Origin: Candidatus Latescibacterota bacterium
Lineage (GTDB): Bacteria > Latescibacterota > MWCZ01
Reading direction: 5' to 3'
Assembly (NCBI GenBank): GCA_022706085.1
Contig: JAKJDF010000005.1
Location: 62,001-126,000, forward strand
DNA: 64,000 nt
Positions 16,327 to 24,422 of this stretch are shown in pieces. Numbering within the stretch: position 1 is the stretch's first letter; each line of letters opens with the position of its first letter. The notes below the pieces were generated by a model. That model had not been told where the DNA came from, made no database searches, and saw nothing but the letters and a program-made list of their open reading frames with translations. The translations under genes were made by a program, and so were the position numbers.

Positions 16327-18460
16327 GAGCTTGCCACATCTTGATCGTTTCGTCGGAACTACCGGAGAAAATGGTGCGCCCATCGGTACTAACTACCACA
16401 CACCTAACGCCCATGGTATGGCCATCGAGCCTCGTAAGAGGCGCACCATCGGACAACCGCCACACTTTGAGATTGCTCGAGTAGTCGCCGCCGCCAGAAA
16501 CGATCGTGCCGCCGTCCGGAGAAACGGCAACACTCGTCACTGAGAGGGCGTGTCCCGTGAGGGTTCTCAACAGGAACCCGTCGGAAAGCCGCCAAATACG
16601 AACGGCGATATCAGGGTAGCCAGACGCAGAAATGACCGAACGACCGTCAGGTGTTACAGCCAAACCGTTCACTTGGCTTTGGCTGGGCAACGTGAGCGTG
16701 CGCAACAACGCACCGTCCGGCATTCGCCAAACATTGATGGCACCGTAACTTCCCGAAACAATGGTCTGGCCGTCGGGACTTACCGCGACGCAATACACCG
16801 CGTGCGTGTGTCCGGTCAGGGTGCGCAAAAGCTGGCCGTCCGATAACCGCCAGACTTTTACCGTGTTGTCCGGGTGGTACCCCCCGGACACAACTGTTTG
16901 CCCGTCCGGCGCTATTGCAACACACGTCACCTCGCTGGTATGGCCCATGAGCCTCCGAACCAGTTCACCATCAGACTGTCGCCACACGTCAATCCCCGAA
17001 CTGCCCGCGCCGGAGGAAACGATGGTTTGACCGCTTGGAGTGACCGCGACGCTATTAACGGAGTAAGCGGTCGGGATCGTACGTTCCAGTGAGCCATCCG
17101 ATGTTCGCCAGATTCCAATACTCGCGCCCCAATAGCCAGCCACGAGCCTCTGCCCATCTGCCGATAAGGCCAGGCTGGACACGTACCCGGCTCCTCCGCC
17201 CATGGTTCGCACCAAATTGGCTTCGGAAAGATCATAGGTCACGAAGCTCAGGTACGCCGTCGCAGTTGACGTGTTCCCGTCGTCGTCGGTCACCCGGAGC
17301 GTGGCCGTGTGAACGCCTTCTGTGGTGTAGGTGTGCTGGATGGAGCCGGTGGAGGTGCTCGACCAGTCGAACGTCCCGTCGCTCTCGAAATCCCATTCCC
17401 ACAGGACGATGCGACCGTCATCGGTGGCTGTGCCATTCAGCGTGAGTGGCACGTTGATTTTCACCGAGTACGGGCCGCCCGCGTTCGGAACCGGAGGAAG
17501 GTTCGTAACGGTCACCTGCGCAGTGGCAGTGGCGGTGTTCCCGTCGTCGTCGGTGACTCGAAGCGTGGCAGCGTGGGCGCCCTGGGTGGTGTAGGTATGC
17601 TGGGTGGAGCCGGTGGAAGTGCTGGACCAGTCATATGTGCCATCGCTTTCGAAGTCCCACTCGTATTTGACCACGTTGCCGTCCGGGTCGGTCCCGGTAC
17701 CGTTCAACGTCAGCGGGACGTTGATCTTCACTGTGTAAGGCCCACCGGCATTCGGCACCGGGGGAAGGTTTGTCACCGTGACCTGCGCCGTCGCGGCGGC
17801 CGTGTTCCCATCGTCGTCGGTCACCCGGAGCGTGGCGGTTTTCACCCCGGTCGTCGTGTAGCTGTGCTGGGTGGAGCCGGAGGACGTGCTGGACCAGTCG
17901 TGTGTGCCGTCCGTCTCGAAATCCCACTCGTACTTCACCACGCTGCCATCGGGGTCGGTGCCGGTTCCGTTCAACGTGATCGGAACGTTGATCTTCACGG
18001 TGTACGGCCCGCCCGCGTTGGCCGTCGGCGAGAAGTTTGTCACCGTGACGGTTTTCGTGGCAGTGACGGAGTTCGTGTCGTTATCCACGGCGGTGACGCT
18101 TACCGTGTGGTTGCCCGCGGCGGTGAACATGTGCGTGCAGGACGCGGTGGAGTCGGGCTTCGTCGCGCCGGCAAACACCCACGTGTACCGCGCGATCGTG
18201 CCCGGTTGCAGGCCCTGCTTGTTCGAGTCGGTCGCTGCGGCAACATACGTGTAAGGCATGTTGATTTTGATGGTGGTTGGCGCGCTCGTGATGGTTATGG
18301 TCGGGTGGTTCGCCGGGTCGTGCGGGGAGAGGACTTCGTGGCCCACATACGCGGGGCTCTGCGGGTCGGCGGGGTTGTTCAGGAGGTGGTCATCCCTGGA
18401 GCACGTGACCAGCGTCCCCGTCGTGGCGCATACGAGAAGGACCCATTTCCCCGCGCGCAT
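16322..18460 (-). CDS. PKD-domain and seven-bladed WD40 surface protein
   Basis: A 712-residue exported protein. The N terminus (MRAGKWVLLVCATTGTLVTC) is a lipoprotein-like signal with a non-ideal lipobox (Thr before Cys), so anchoring is likely but unsure. Residues about 55-405 hold four PKD (polycystic kidney disease, Ig-like) domains; the last three are almost identical (NAGGPYTVKINVPLTLNGT...EWDFESDGT). Residues about 415-712 hold seven WD40 repeats, each ending in a GIWR/KVWR-type motif and with GHT...SPDGQTIVSG cores, enough for one closed propeller. It probably acts as an extracellular binding or adhesion protein. ATG 18460 follows AAGGAGG. The TAG stop falls inside a palindromic repeat. 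Confidence 0.83.
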   Translation of the reverse strand: MRAGKWVLLVCATTGTLVTCSRDDHLLNNPADPQSPAYVGHEVLSPHDPANHPTITITSAPTTIKINMPYTYVAAATDSNKQGLQPGTIARYTWVFAGATKPDSTASCTHMFTAAGNHTVSVTAVDNDTNSVTATKTVTVTNFSPTANAGGPYTVKINVPITLNGTGTDPDGSVVKYEWDFETDGTHDWSSTSSGSTQHSYTTTGVKTATLRVTDDDGNTAAATAQVTVTNLPPVPNAGGPYTVKINVPLTLNGTGTDPDGNVVKYEWDFESDGTYDWSSTSTGSTQHTYTTQGAHAATLRVTDDDGNTATATAQVTVTNLPPVPNAGGPYSVKINVPLTLNGTATDDGRIVLWEWDFESDGTFDWSSTSTGSIQHTYTTEGVHTATLRVTDDDGNTSTATAYLSFVTYDLSEANLVRTMGGGAGYVSSLALSADGQRLVAGYWGASIGIWRTSDGSLERTIPTAYSVNSVAVTPSGQTIVSSGAGSSGIDVWRQSDGELVRRLMGHTSEVTCVAIAPDGQTVVSGGYHPDNTVKVWRLSDGQLLRTLTGHTHAVYCVAVSPDGQTIVSGSYGAINVWRMPDGALLRTLTLPSQSQVNGLAVTPDGRSVISASGYPDIAVRIWRLSDGFLLRTLTGHALSVTSVAVSPDGGTIVSGGGDYSSNLKVWRLSDGAPLTRLDGHTMGVRCVVVSTDGRTIFSGSSDETIKMWQAP
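17243..18031 (-). repeat. Three tandem PKD-coding DNA repeats of about 264 bases
   Basis: Successive 88-codon units encode PKD domains 2-4 and remain highly similar at base level, for example around the VTDDDGNT and QVTVTNLPP segments. This indicates recent internal duplication or homogenisation. Confidence 0.8.
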
Positions 18461-18506
18461 CACGTGGCCTCCTTTTGGTGATTCAGTACCAAAACCAGTT
18501 CATGCA

Positions 18507-18600
18507 GTAGGGGAGGGGTCACCCCTCCCGTGATGGCGGGGTCTCCCCGCCCGTGGTGTTCCCTCGACCCTCGTTCGGTCCGGGCGACCCGGCCCCTACG
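18507..18600. repeat. Palindromic element between PKD/WD40 and RAYT genes
   Basis: Begins GTAGGGGAGGGG, contains GCGGGGtctCCCCGC, and ends CCGGGCGACCCGGCCCCTAC. It occupies most of the space between the two genes, and its right edge supplies the TAG stop of the RAYT gene (18596-18598). Confidence 0.78.
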
Positions 18601-19234
18601 AACGGGGCGTTCTGTTCATCCTGCGGACGCGGTCCCTACCCTCTGTGCCCGCGCCGTCCGTATTCCGTGCGTTGGCGAGGTTTTCCTCGTCCTCGGCCCA
18701 CCGTGCGGGGTTCAATTCGATGTATTCCCGCACCCGGGCGAGATCGTCTTCGTCCCGGATGATGTGGTCGTAGTACGAGCGTTGCCAGAGACGCGCCCCG
18801 GCCGTTCCACGTTGCACGTTGACACGTTTGGTTGTTTCGTATTTGAAATACGCCACGATATTCGGCAACGATGGGCGTGGTAGGGGCGGGGTCTCCCCGC
18901 CCGCGGTGTTTTCGTTGCCACGGTCCGGGCCGGGCGACCCGGCCCCTACGGCATTGTTGTTCGCGGAGGTCAAAACGACGATCCCATGGAAATGATTCGG
19001 CATGACGACGTACCAATCCACCCCAACGCCGGGGTAATGCGCCGGTAACTCGCGCCATACCGCCTCCACCATCTCCCCCGCCGCGTTCACCCGCATCTCG
19101 CCATCCACAATATCGCCGAACACGCACGCACGGCCGTGCGTTACCATCGTGACGAAATACGCTCCGTCCTGCGCGTAATCAAACCCGGCCAACCGTGCAT
19201 TCCGGCGGACCGGTTTTGCCGCGTCCATCTGCAT
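18596..19234 (-). CDS. RAYT / IS200-like Y1 transposase
   Basis: A 212-residue REP-associated tyrosine transposase-like protein (Y1_Tnp fold) that nicks single-stranded DNA. The HUH metal site is HFH in VVMPNHFHGI. The catalytic Tyr is one of the pair in LWQRSYYDHIIRDE, followed by the family ending REYIELNPARW. It is a single-copy RAYT type: no insertion-sequence ends flank it. Instead, palindromic REP-like elements lie next to it and one is inside it, coding for a Gly/Pro-rich insert (GAGSPGPDRGNENTAGGETP) between HFHGIVVL and VAYFKYETTKR. I chose ATG 19234 behind GAGGA. The stop codon is the TAG of the GTAGGGGCC repeat edge. It may mobilise or maintain these elements. Confidence 0.88.
   Translation of the reverse strand: MQMDAAKPVRRNARLAGFDYAQDGAYFVTMVTHGRACVFGDIVDGEMRVNAAGEMVEAVWRELPAHYPGVGVDWYVVMPNHFHGIVVLTSANNNAVGAGSPGPDRGNENTAGGETPPLPRPSLPNIVAYFKYETTKRVNVQRGTAGARLWQRSYYDHIIRDEDDLARVREYIELNPARWAEDEENLANARNTDGAGTEGRDRVRRMNRTPRS
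18880..18949. repeat. Palindromic GTAGGGGC...GCCCCTAC element inside the RAYT gene
   Basis: About 70 bases with GTAGGGGC and GCCCCTAC ends and internal GCGGGGtctCCCCGC and GGGCCGGGcgaCCCGGCCC palindromes. It closely resembles the copy at 18507-18600 and lies within the coding sequence without disrupting the frame. Confidence 0.8.
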
Positions 19235-19310
19235 CAAACGTCCTCGTCCGCGCTGCGGACGCTGCCTTTCTCCCGGAGGTGGAAGGGCAAGACACCGCAC
19301 CATCACATCC

Positions 19311-19373
19311 GATTTGCCCCTCTACCTTCGGGAGAGGGGTGGCTCCCTGGCGGGGAGCAGGGGTGAGGGGAGA
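19311..19373. repeat. Second-type CCCCTC/GAGGGG palindromic intergenic repeat
   Basis: Contains GCCCCTCtaccttcgGGAGAGGGG and CTCCCTGGCGGGGAG, then CAGGGGTGAGGGGAG. It sits between the RAYT and PEGA genes and differs in sequence from the GTAGGGG family. Confidence 0.6.
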
Positions 19374-19387
19374 CAAACCCGCCTCGC

Positions 19388-21031
19388 TCACCGCACGGTC
19401 AACGCGATGGACACCCCCAGCAACGCCCCTGCGGCTCCGAGGGAGATGTTCCGTTTCTTCGCAGCGCTGTCGGCCCTCCGGTCGGCGTTTTCGTATGCCG
19501 TGCGCCACTGGGTTGCCGTCGCGGTGGTGGTTGCGCTCTGGTAGTTCGCCCAGGCAGCCTCACGGTTCTCGTACTCAGCGTTCGCATCGCGCGCCCAAAT
19601 CCCGCCCAAGCCGGCGGCCGCAAGGCCAACGGCCAGCGTCGTCCACCGTGCACGCGCCTTGATCCGCTCGTTCCGCATGCGGACGATGTCAGGGTTTTCC
19701 ACGAGATTCACGTGGATCGTCGTGGTCTGCCCTTTTCGAACCGATACGTTCACGTCGCCCGGCAGACGCCCCGCACGTTCCAGATGCACCCTGTATGAGC
19801 CGGGTAACACGCGGTCGCTTGCCAGCGGTGTGACGCCCCGGATACCCGGCGGGGAAGACGACAGTGTGGCGCCGGATGGCGACGAGGAAATCCGCACCCC
19901 GCCGAACACGCTCGTGAGGGCTTCACGTACCAGCACCGTCTGCCCGTGGGCGATTGTTATGCCCCGGCGCACGGTGTCGTAGTCCGCGGCGACGATCGTG
20001 AGGCGGTACCGGCCAAGGGGCAGGCGAAGGCGCATCTGGTCCCGCCCGAGTTCGCGCGAATCGAGGAACACCCGTGCCGTCGCCGGGGCGACCTGGATAT
20101 CGAGGTAACCGCACGGGGAGAGGGTTGCGTGCGCCGTGGTCCGTTCATTGAACCGTACGGTGACCTGCTGGGAATCGGCGAAGAAGTCGGTGTGCGAAAA
20201 GGCCACGGTGCGCGTTCCAACAGTCACCTGTGGGAGCAGCAGCGGCGTTGACCCGACGGGGCGTCCGTCTAGCGTCACCGAGGCTTCCGGCGGGTCGCTT
20301 GTGATGAACAGACTGCCGGTGCCGGGCCGGAGCTCCAGTGTGGTTTTCGTGACGGCGTCGCGCGTCACCCGCACGCGTTGCTCCCCGACGAGACTGTCGA
20401 GAATGGCGCGCACGATGTGTTCACCGGCAGGGAGGCGGTCAATGGTGGCAGGCGTCCGCTCGCGCCGCAATGTGCCGTTCAGGTAGATCACCGCACCGGG
20501 AGGGGTGGACGTGACAAACAGGATGCCGTACCCCTCGCCGCGCTCCAGTGTCTGCGTGACGGTGGGCGCCACGCCGGCAAGCTCCGCCGCGGCAAGGGAG
20601 ATAGTGGAGGTGAGCAATTGCTGAAGTGAGCACCGGCAGTCCTGCACGGCGGTCCGCTCGATGGCGCCGGATTCAACGTCAATGATGCGGAGAGTGAGCG
20701 AGTACACATCGCCCACCTTGCCGACGGAGCCGGCCACCATTTTCCGTACGCCGATCAGTTCACCAATCTCCACGACGCAGGACATGGCCGTGCACCCGGA
20801 GAGCTGGAAACCCTGCTCCTGCAACACGGCGTCAATGCGCTCGCGCTCGATGATGCGGAACTGCCCTGTGTTGAACAGTTCCACGCGCAGGCGGTCGGAA
20901 AGCACCCTGAGTTCCGCGGCCGGGATCGTGCCGCTCTCCAGATCGAGGACACCCAGCGCCACACGGGGGTCCGTCTGCGCCGCAGCAGTTGACGCAACCA
21001 GAAACAGGAACGCAGCGACCACAACGCGCAT
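19388..21031 (-). CDS. Exported CsgG-like/PEGA-repeat protein
   Basis: A 547-residue protein with a signal peptide (MRVVVAAFLFLVASTAAAQ). Residues 20-165 resemble CsgG/DUF2380-like outer-membrane-associated domains (VALGVLDLESGTIPAAELR, LSGCTAMSCVVEIGELIGV). Residues about 170-450 hold four PEGA domains (repeats beginning GILFVTSTPPGAVIYLNG, GSLFITSDPPEASVTLDG, GYLDIQVAPATARVFLD and GGVRISSSPSGATLS). Two hydrophobic segments near the C terminus (TTLAVGLAAAGLGGIW and ISLGAAGALLGVSIAL) flank an Ala/Thr-rich helix. PEGA domains usually sit in surface or periplasmic proteins; the function is unknown. ATG 21031 is preceded by GGAGGGGAGGA. A monocistronic position between repeats is apparent. Confidence 0.8.
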   Translation of the reverse strand: MRVVVAAFLFLVASTAAAQTDPRVALGVLDLESGTIPAAELRVLSDRLRVELFNTGQFRIIERERIDAVLQEQGFQLSGCTAMSCVVEIGELIGVRKMVAGSVGKVGDVYSLTLRIIDVESGAIERTAVQDCRCSLQQLLTSTISLAAAELAGVAPTVTQTLERGEGYGILFVTSTPPGAVIYLNGTLRRERTPATIDRLPAGEHIVRAILDSLVGEQRVRVTRDAVTKTTLELRPGTGSLFITSDPPEASVTLDGRPVGSTPLLLPQVTVGTRTVAFSHTDFFADSQQVTVRFNERTTAHATLSPCGYLDIQVAPATARVFLDSRELGRDQMRLRLPLGRYRLTIVAADYDTVRRGITIAHGQTVLVREALTSVFGGVRISSSPSGATLSSSPPGIRGVTPLASDRVLPGSYRVHLERAGRLPGDVNVSVRKGQTTTIHVNLVENPDIVRMRNERIKARARWTTLAVGLAAAGLGGIWARDANAEYENREAAWANYQSATTTATATQWRTAYENADRRADSAAKKRNISLGAAGALLGVSIALTVR

Positions 21032-21188
21032 GAGGTCCTCCCCTCCAGGCACCGTGTGCGCATCGCGCGTAGATACAACTGGTTGTCAATTTCGCCGGGA
21101 GGTGGCGTGCAGTCAAGGCCGGTACCCGCGTGCGAGCGCAGGGCGTGCCCCCGACCTGTCAGCGCGGCGTTTCGACGGGCCCCCGCTC

Positions 21189-21246
21189 GCGGGAGCAGGC
21201 TCCCATTGGCGGGGACAGGCTCCCGTTGGCGGGAGCAGGCTCAACG
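21189..21246. repeat. Three 20-base tandem repeats
   Basis: Units GCGGGAGCAGGCTCCCATTG, GCGGGGACAGGCTCCCGTTG and a third partial unit; each contains a GGGAG...CTCCC palindrome. It lies in the 21032-21357 gap, where nothing else but the terminator is recognisable. Confidence 0.7.
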
Positions 21247-21357
21247 ACCGCGCACTTTTATGACGGATGGTTGTTGCACGCCGACCAGGTTTGAGGAGCC
21301 CCGGCGTTCGCGGAGGCAATCGCCATGCACCTGCCCGGGAGGACGGCGCTGCAAACG

Positions 21358-21386
21358 AAAAGGGCGAGAGTCAACTCCCGCCCCTT
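21358..21386 (-). terminator. Terminator of the GH38 operon
   Basis: Read on the minus strand, a roughly 12-base stem AAGGGGCGGGAG / CTCTCGCCCTTT with a 4-base loop and trailing T residues lies 24 bases after the GH38 stop codon. Confidence 0.75.
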
Positions 21387-21409
21387 CGCGTTCCGGTTGC
21401 GACGAGTCG

Positions 21410-24274
21410 TCAGACTTCCAACTCGATCGTCATGATCTTTTTCTTCGAAACGTCCAAGGCGAGTGCGTTGCCATTCGGCCTGAGCTCCTCGCGCCGCTCC
21501 TCGTTCATGTTGCACAACCACGCCTTTTTGATCGTCTGGTAGAACGTGACTGTTCCACGCATCGCATCGCCAGTGGGGTTGAACACGCGCAGAATCAACG
21601 TGTCCCTCTCCTCAGCCTTTTTGAAAGCCGACAGCACGAGGTTGGCCGGAGAAATCGAAAGGAAGCTCATGCTCTTCGGAAGGTCGCCCTTGTGCGGCCC
21701 AACCTCCGCCACCTCAAGCGGCAGGTTGATGTGATCTGCCTCTTTGTACACTTCTGCGGCCGCCCAGTCTCCCTTGTGGGGATAGATGTTGTACCTGAAC
21801 TCCATCTCGCCGGGGCACTGGGAGAGCTTCATCTCCGGGTATACGTCGTACGTGTCCAGAATGGGCGGATTCCGGAAGGTGAAGGCCCGGAAGAGGGTGA
21901 GCGCCACTGTCCGGTCCGCGTCTTCCATCGCTTCGTATTCGCGGATACCGTTATTTAGGAAGGTGATGCCGCTTCTGCCGTTTGAGAAGCTCACAAAACG
22001 GTGCATCGGCAATACGGGATTCGGGCGGCCCCAGTACCAGTTGTCCGGTGTGCGGATTACCTGCCGCTGAATGACATCGAACGAGGCCTCAGAGTCCGAC
22101 GTTGCCGCCTGGATGCCGGTCGGGAAGCAGACACGCAGGCGGTGGTTTTCGCACTCGTTGTTGACCTTCGTGTACACCTCCAACACCTTCGAACCCTTGC
22201 GAAGGGTGAATTCCGAACGGATCACCATCTCTTTCCGCCGGTCGCTCCGCTTGCTTATGCGCGGATGGCGGATTTGAGCACGTGGCGTCTGCCCGGTGTA
22301 CGCCTCCATGGTTTCGAAATCGAGCCCCTCTGGAATCATCATGTGGTATTCCACTCGAAAACGGGCCAGGGCCGGGCCGCTTTCCATCTGAGCGATGTAC
22401 ACGTTCGCGCCGTGGCTCGTTATGATCTCGTCATGATCCGGAGGGATCGTGGTCCAGGAATGACCGTTCTCGCCCCCGTCCTCCAAGTAATGCATGTTGT
22501 CAAACACATCACCGGTGTCTTTGTTGGTTATCTGAAGAGTGCCATTGGCGTTGATTTTCACTTTCAGATGCTCGTTTTCCATCGTGTTGACGGCCGTAAC
22601 GAGCGTCTTCATCGGCTTCGGCACGACATCTTCTTCGTGTTTGACGGTGTAGGTTCGATATCCAAATGGAGGAACATCCAGGGCTTCAAAGTGAACCCGC
22701 ACCCGTTCGGCATGGAGCTGCAGGGACACATCGCGTAGATTGCGCACCAACGTACCCCATGGATAGAACTCCGCGTACTGCGCCTCGACCTTGTTCCCTT
22801 TTTCGTCACGTATGGTGAAGTCCTCATATTTGCACACATCTGGCAAATCGAGGAGCACGCTCACCACTTCGCTTCGCGGGAACGGAGATGGGTTGAACAC
22901 CGTAAGGGCAATCTCGTTCGCAGCAACGTCGCTGTTGTCAATGCGCGTCTGAATCTTCTGCAACGCCCGGCGATACAAACCTTCACTGAAAATGTTGACC
23001 TGTTCGCCGCGGGCGATCATGTCTTTTTCCATCTGATCCACGCCGGCACCACAGATGGTGTCGTGCGGGTGGTTTTTCATGATATTGTCCCAGCACTCGT
23101 CGAGGACGGTTGTCGGGTATTTCGCGCCGAGTGTCATCGCAAGGGCACAGAACGGTTCGGCCTTCCGCTGGACATTCTGCTCGTTCGCGTTGTTCATGAG
23201 TTTGATGCGCACGCGGCTGGAGATGACGTCGCCGAAAAGATGCGTCCACTTCCCTACCGAATTCGGATTACGGCTCTCCCCTTCGATCACCTCCGGCTTC
23301 AGGCGGCCGGCGGCTACCTCCTCCTTGAGCCGATCCATGAACTCCGCGAGATCCGACTGTTTGATCACATGGTTCGGAAGGTGTTTCTGTGTCTCTTTTA
23401 TGAGGTCCAGTTCGCGGGGATCGGGTTCGGAACTGTCGAAGCCCTGCATGGATGCGATATACTGCGTGCTGAAATGCTGGGATTCATCACGCAGGAGCTT
23501 CCGCGCACCGGTGTCGATATGTTCCGTGTGCCAGCCCGTCGCATCCGGATCGCATATGTAGTAATGCGCGTTCACGTGGTGGTCACCGGCAAGTTTGAAG
23601 GGGAGACTGCCGCGGAACCAGTCGTATTTCGCTTCGTCCCGAGACATGTTGTAAGCAACCATTCGGAACAGGTAGAAGAAGTAGCTGAATCGGGAAAGCG
23701 CACCAAAGCGCATACCAAGAAGCTCACTTCCGTCCGGGCCGCGCATGATGAACTCGCTCTTCTCCGTTTTGATGCCGCGGTAGAAGATGATTGTGTCTAT
23801 ATCAAAGCCTCTATAGATCTGCGGCATCTGGCTCGTCTGGCCATAGCTGAACGGCGTGTAGCCGACTTTCGACACTTTCCCAAGGCTGTTGGCCACCTTG
23901 TGACCGATCACCAGGTTGCGCACGAGCGATTCACCGTTGACAATGTATTCCTCGGGCAGGCTGCACCATGGTCCAATGATCAGGCGCCCGCTCTTCACGT
24001 GGCGTTCAATCTGCTCGCGCCGTTCGGGGCGGAAATCCAGGTAGTCCTGAATGCAGAGCGTCTGGCTGTCCATGGTAAACGAATGGTAGTCGGGCTGTTT
24101 GTCGAGCAGATCGAGCATGTTGTCCATGAACTCGAGCATCAGCAGTCTGGTTTCCGCTGAGGGATAGACCCACTCCCGATCCCAGTGCGTATTGGAGATG
24201 ATGTAAATCTCCTTGTGGTCGTATTCGCTCTGATCTTTCAGAGTCGGGTCGTACATGTCGGTCTGCTTTGCCAT
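21410..24274 (-). CDS. GH38 alpha-mannosidase-like protein lacking the canonical nucleophile
   Basis: A 954-residue cytoplasmic protein of glycoside hydrolase family 38. The N-terminal barrel has the zinc-binding HWDREW motif at 30-35 and the family segment MPQIYRGFDID. In GH38 enzymes the catalytic nucleophile is the Asp of a DxFG-type motif eight residues before that Met. Here the stretch reads YTPFSYGQTSQMPQ, with Phe142 at the Asp position, so normal retaining catalysis is doubtful. A second zinc-type motif HPHDTIC follows, and a long beta-sandwich C-terminal region is complete. ATG 24274 follows AAGGAGC. The gene is last in a minus-strand carbohydrate cluster and ends at a terminator. 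It may act with another nucleophile or merely bind glycans. Confidence 0.85.
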   Translation of the reverse strand: MAKQTDMYDPTLKDQSEYDHKEIYIISNTHWDREWVYPSAETRLLMLEFMDNMLDLLDKQPDYHSFTMDSQTLCIQDYLDFRPERREQIERHVKSGRLIIGPWCSLPEEYIVNGESLVRNLVIGHKVANSLGKVSKVGYTPFSYGQTSQMPQIYRGFDIDTIIFYRGIKTEKSEFIMRGPDGSELLGMRFGALSRFSYFFYLFRMVAYNMSRDEAKYDWFRGSLPFKLAGDHHVNAHYYICDPDATGWHTEHIDTGARKLLRDESQHFSTQYIASMQGFDSSEPDPRELDLIKETQKHLPNHVIKQSDLAEFMDRLKEEVAAGRLKPEVIEGESRNPNSVGKWTHLFGDVISSRVRIKLMNNANEQNVQRKAEPFCALAMTLGAKYPTTVLDECWDNIMKNHPHDTICGAGVDQMEKDMIARGEQVNIFSEGLYRRALQKIQTRIDNSDVAANEIALTVFNPSPFPRSEVVSVLLDLPDVCKYEDFTIRDEKGNKVEAQYAEFYPWGTLVRNLRDVSLQLHAERVRVHFEALDVPPFGYRTYTVKHEEDVVPKPMKTLVTAVNTMENEHLKVKINANGTLQITNKDTGDVFDNMHYLEDGGENGHSWTTIPPDHDEIITSHGANVYIAQMESGPALARFRVEYHMMIPEGLDFETMEAYTGQTPRAQIRHPRISKRSDRRKEMVIRSEFTLRKGSKVLEVYTKVNNECENHRLRVCFPTGIQAATSDSEASFDVIQRQVIRTPDNWYWGRPNPVLPMHRFVSFSNGRSGITFLNNGIREYEAMEDADRTVALTLFRAFTFRNPPILDTYDVYPEMKLSQCPGEMEFRYNIYPHKGDWAAAEVYKEADHINLPLEVAEVGPHKGDLPKSMSFLSISPANLVLSAFKKAEERDTLILRVFNPTGDAMRGTVTFYQTIKKAWLCNMNEERREELRPNGNALALDVSKKKIMTIELEV

Positions 24275-24422
24275 CAATTGCTCCTTTCGGAACGGGCAAC
24301 CTTCGCTGGATCGCCGGGGGAACTGAATAACATCGGGATACCCGGGCAATGCCGGGATCAGCAGGAATAATATAGCGATTCCGGCTCCCGGGACGAACCG
24401 GGAATCCGAATCGTTCAGATTC

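Noticed and set aside
17309-18481. A 390-codon plus-strand frame over the PKD region
   Set aside because: Antisense shadow of tandem PKD repeats; composition is Val/Arg/Gly-rich low complexity.
18880-18949. Disruption of the RAYT gene by the palindromic insert
   Set aside because: The frame continues through the insert into the YFKYETTKR and Tyr-containing segments, so a pseudogene call is not supported.
21189-21246. CRISPR-like regular repeats
   Set aside because: Units are contiguous without spacers, only three copies, and no cas gene is present.
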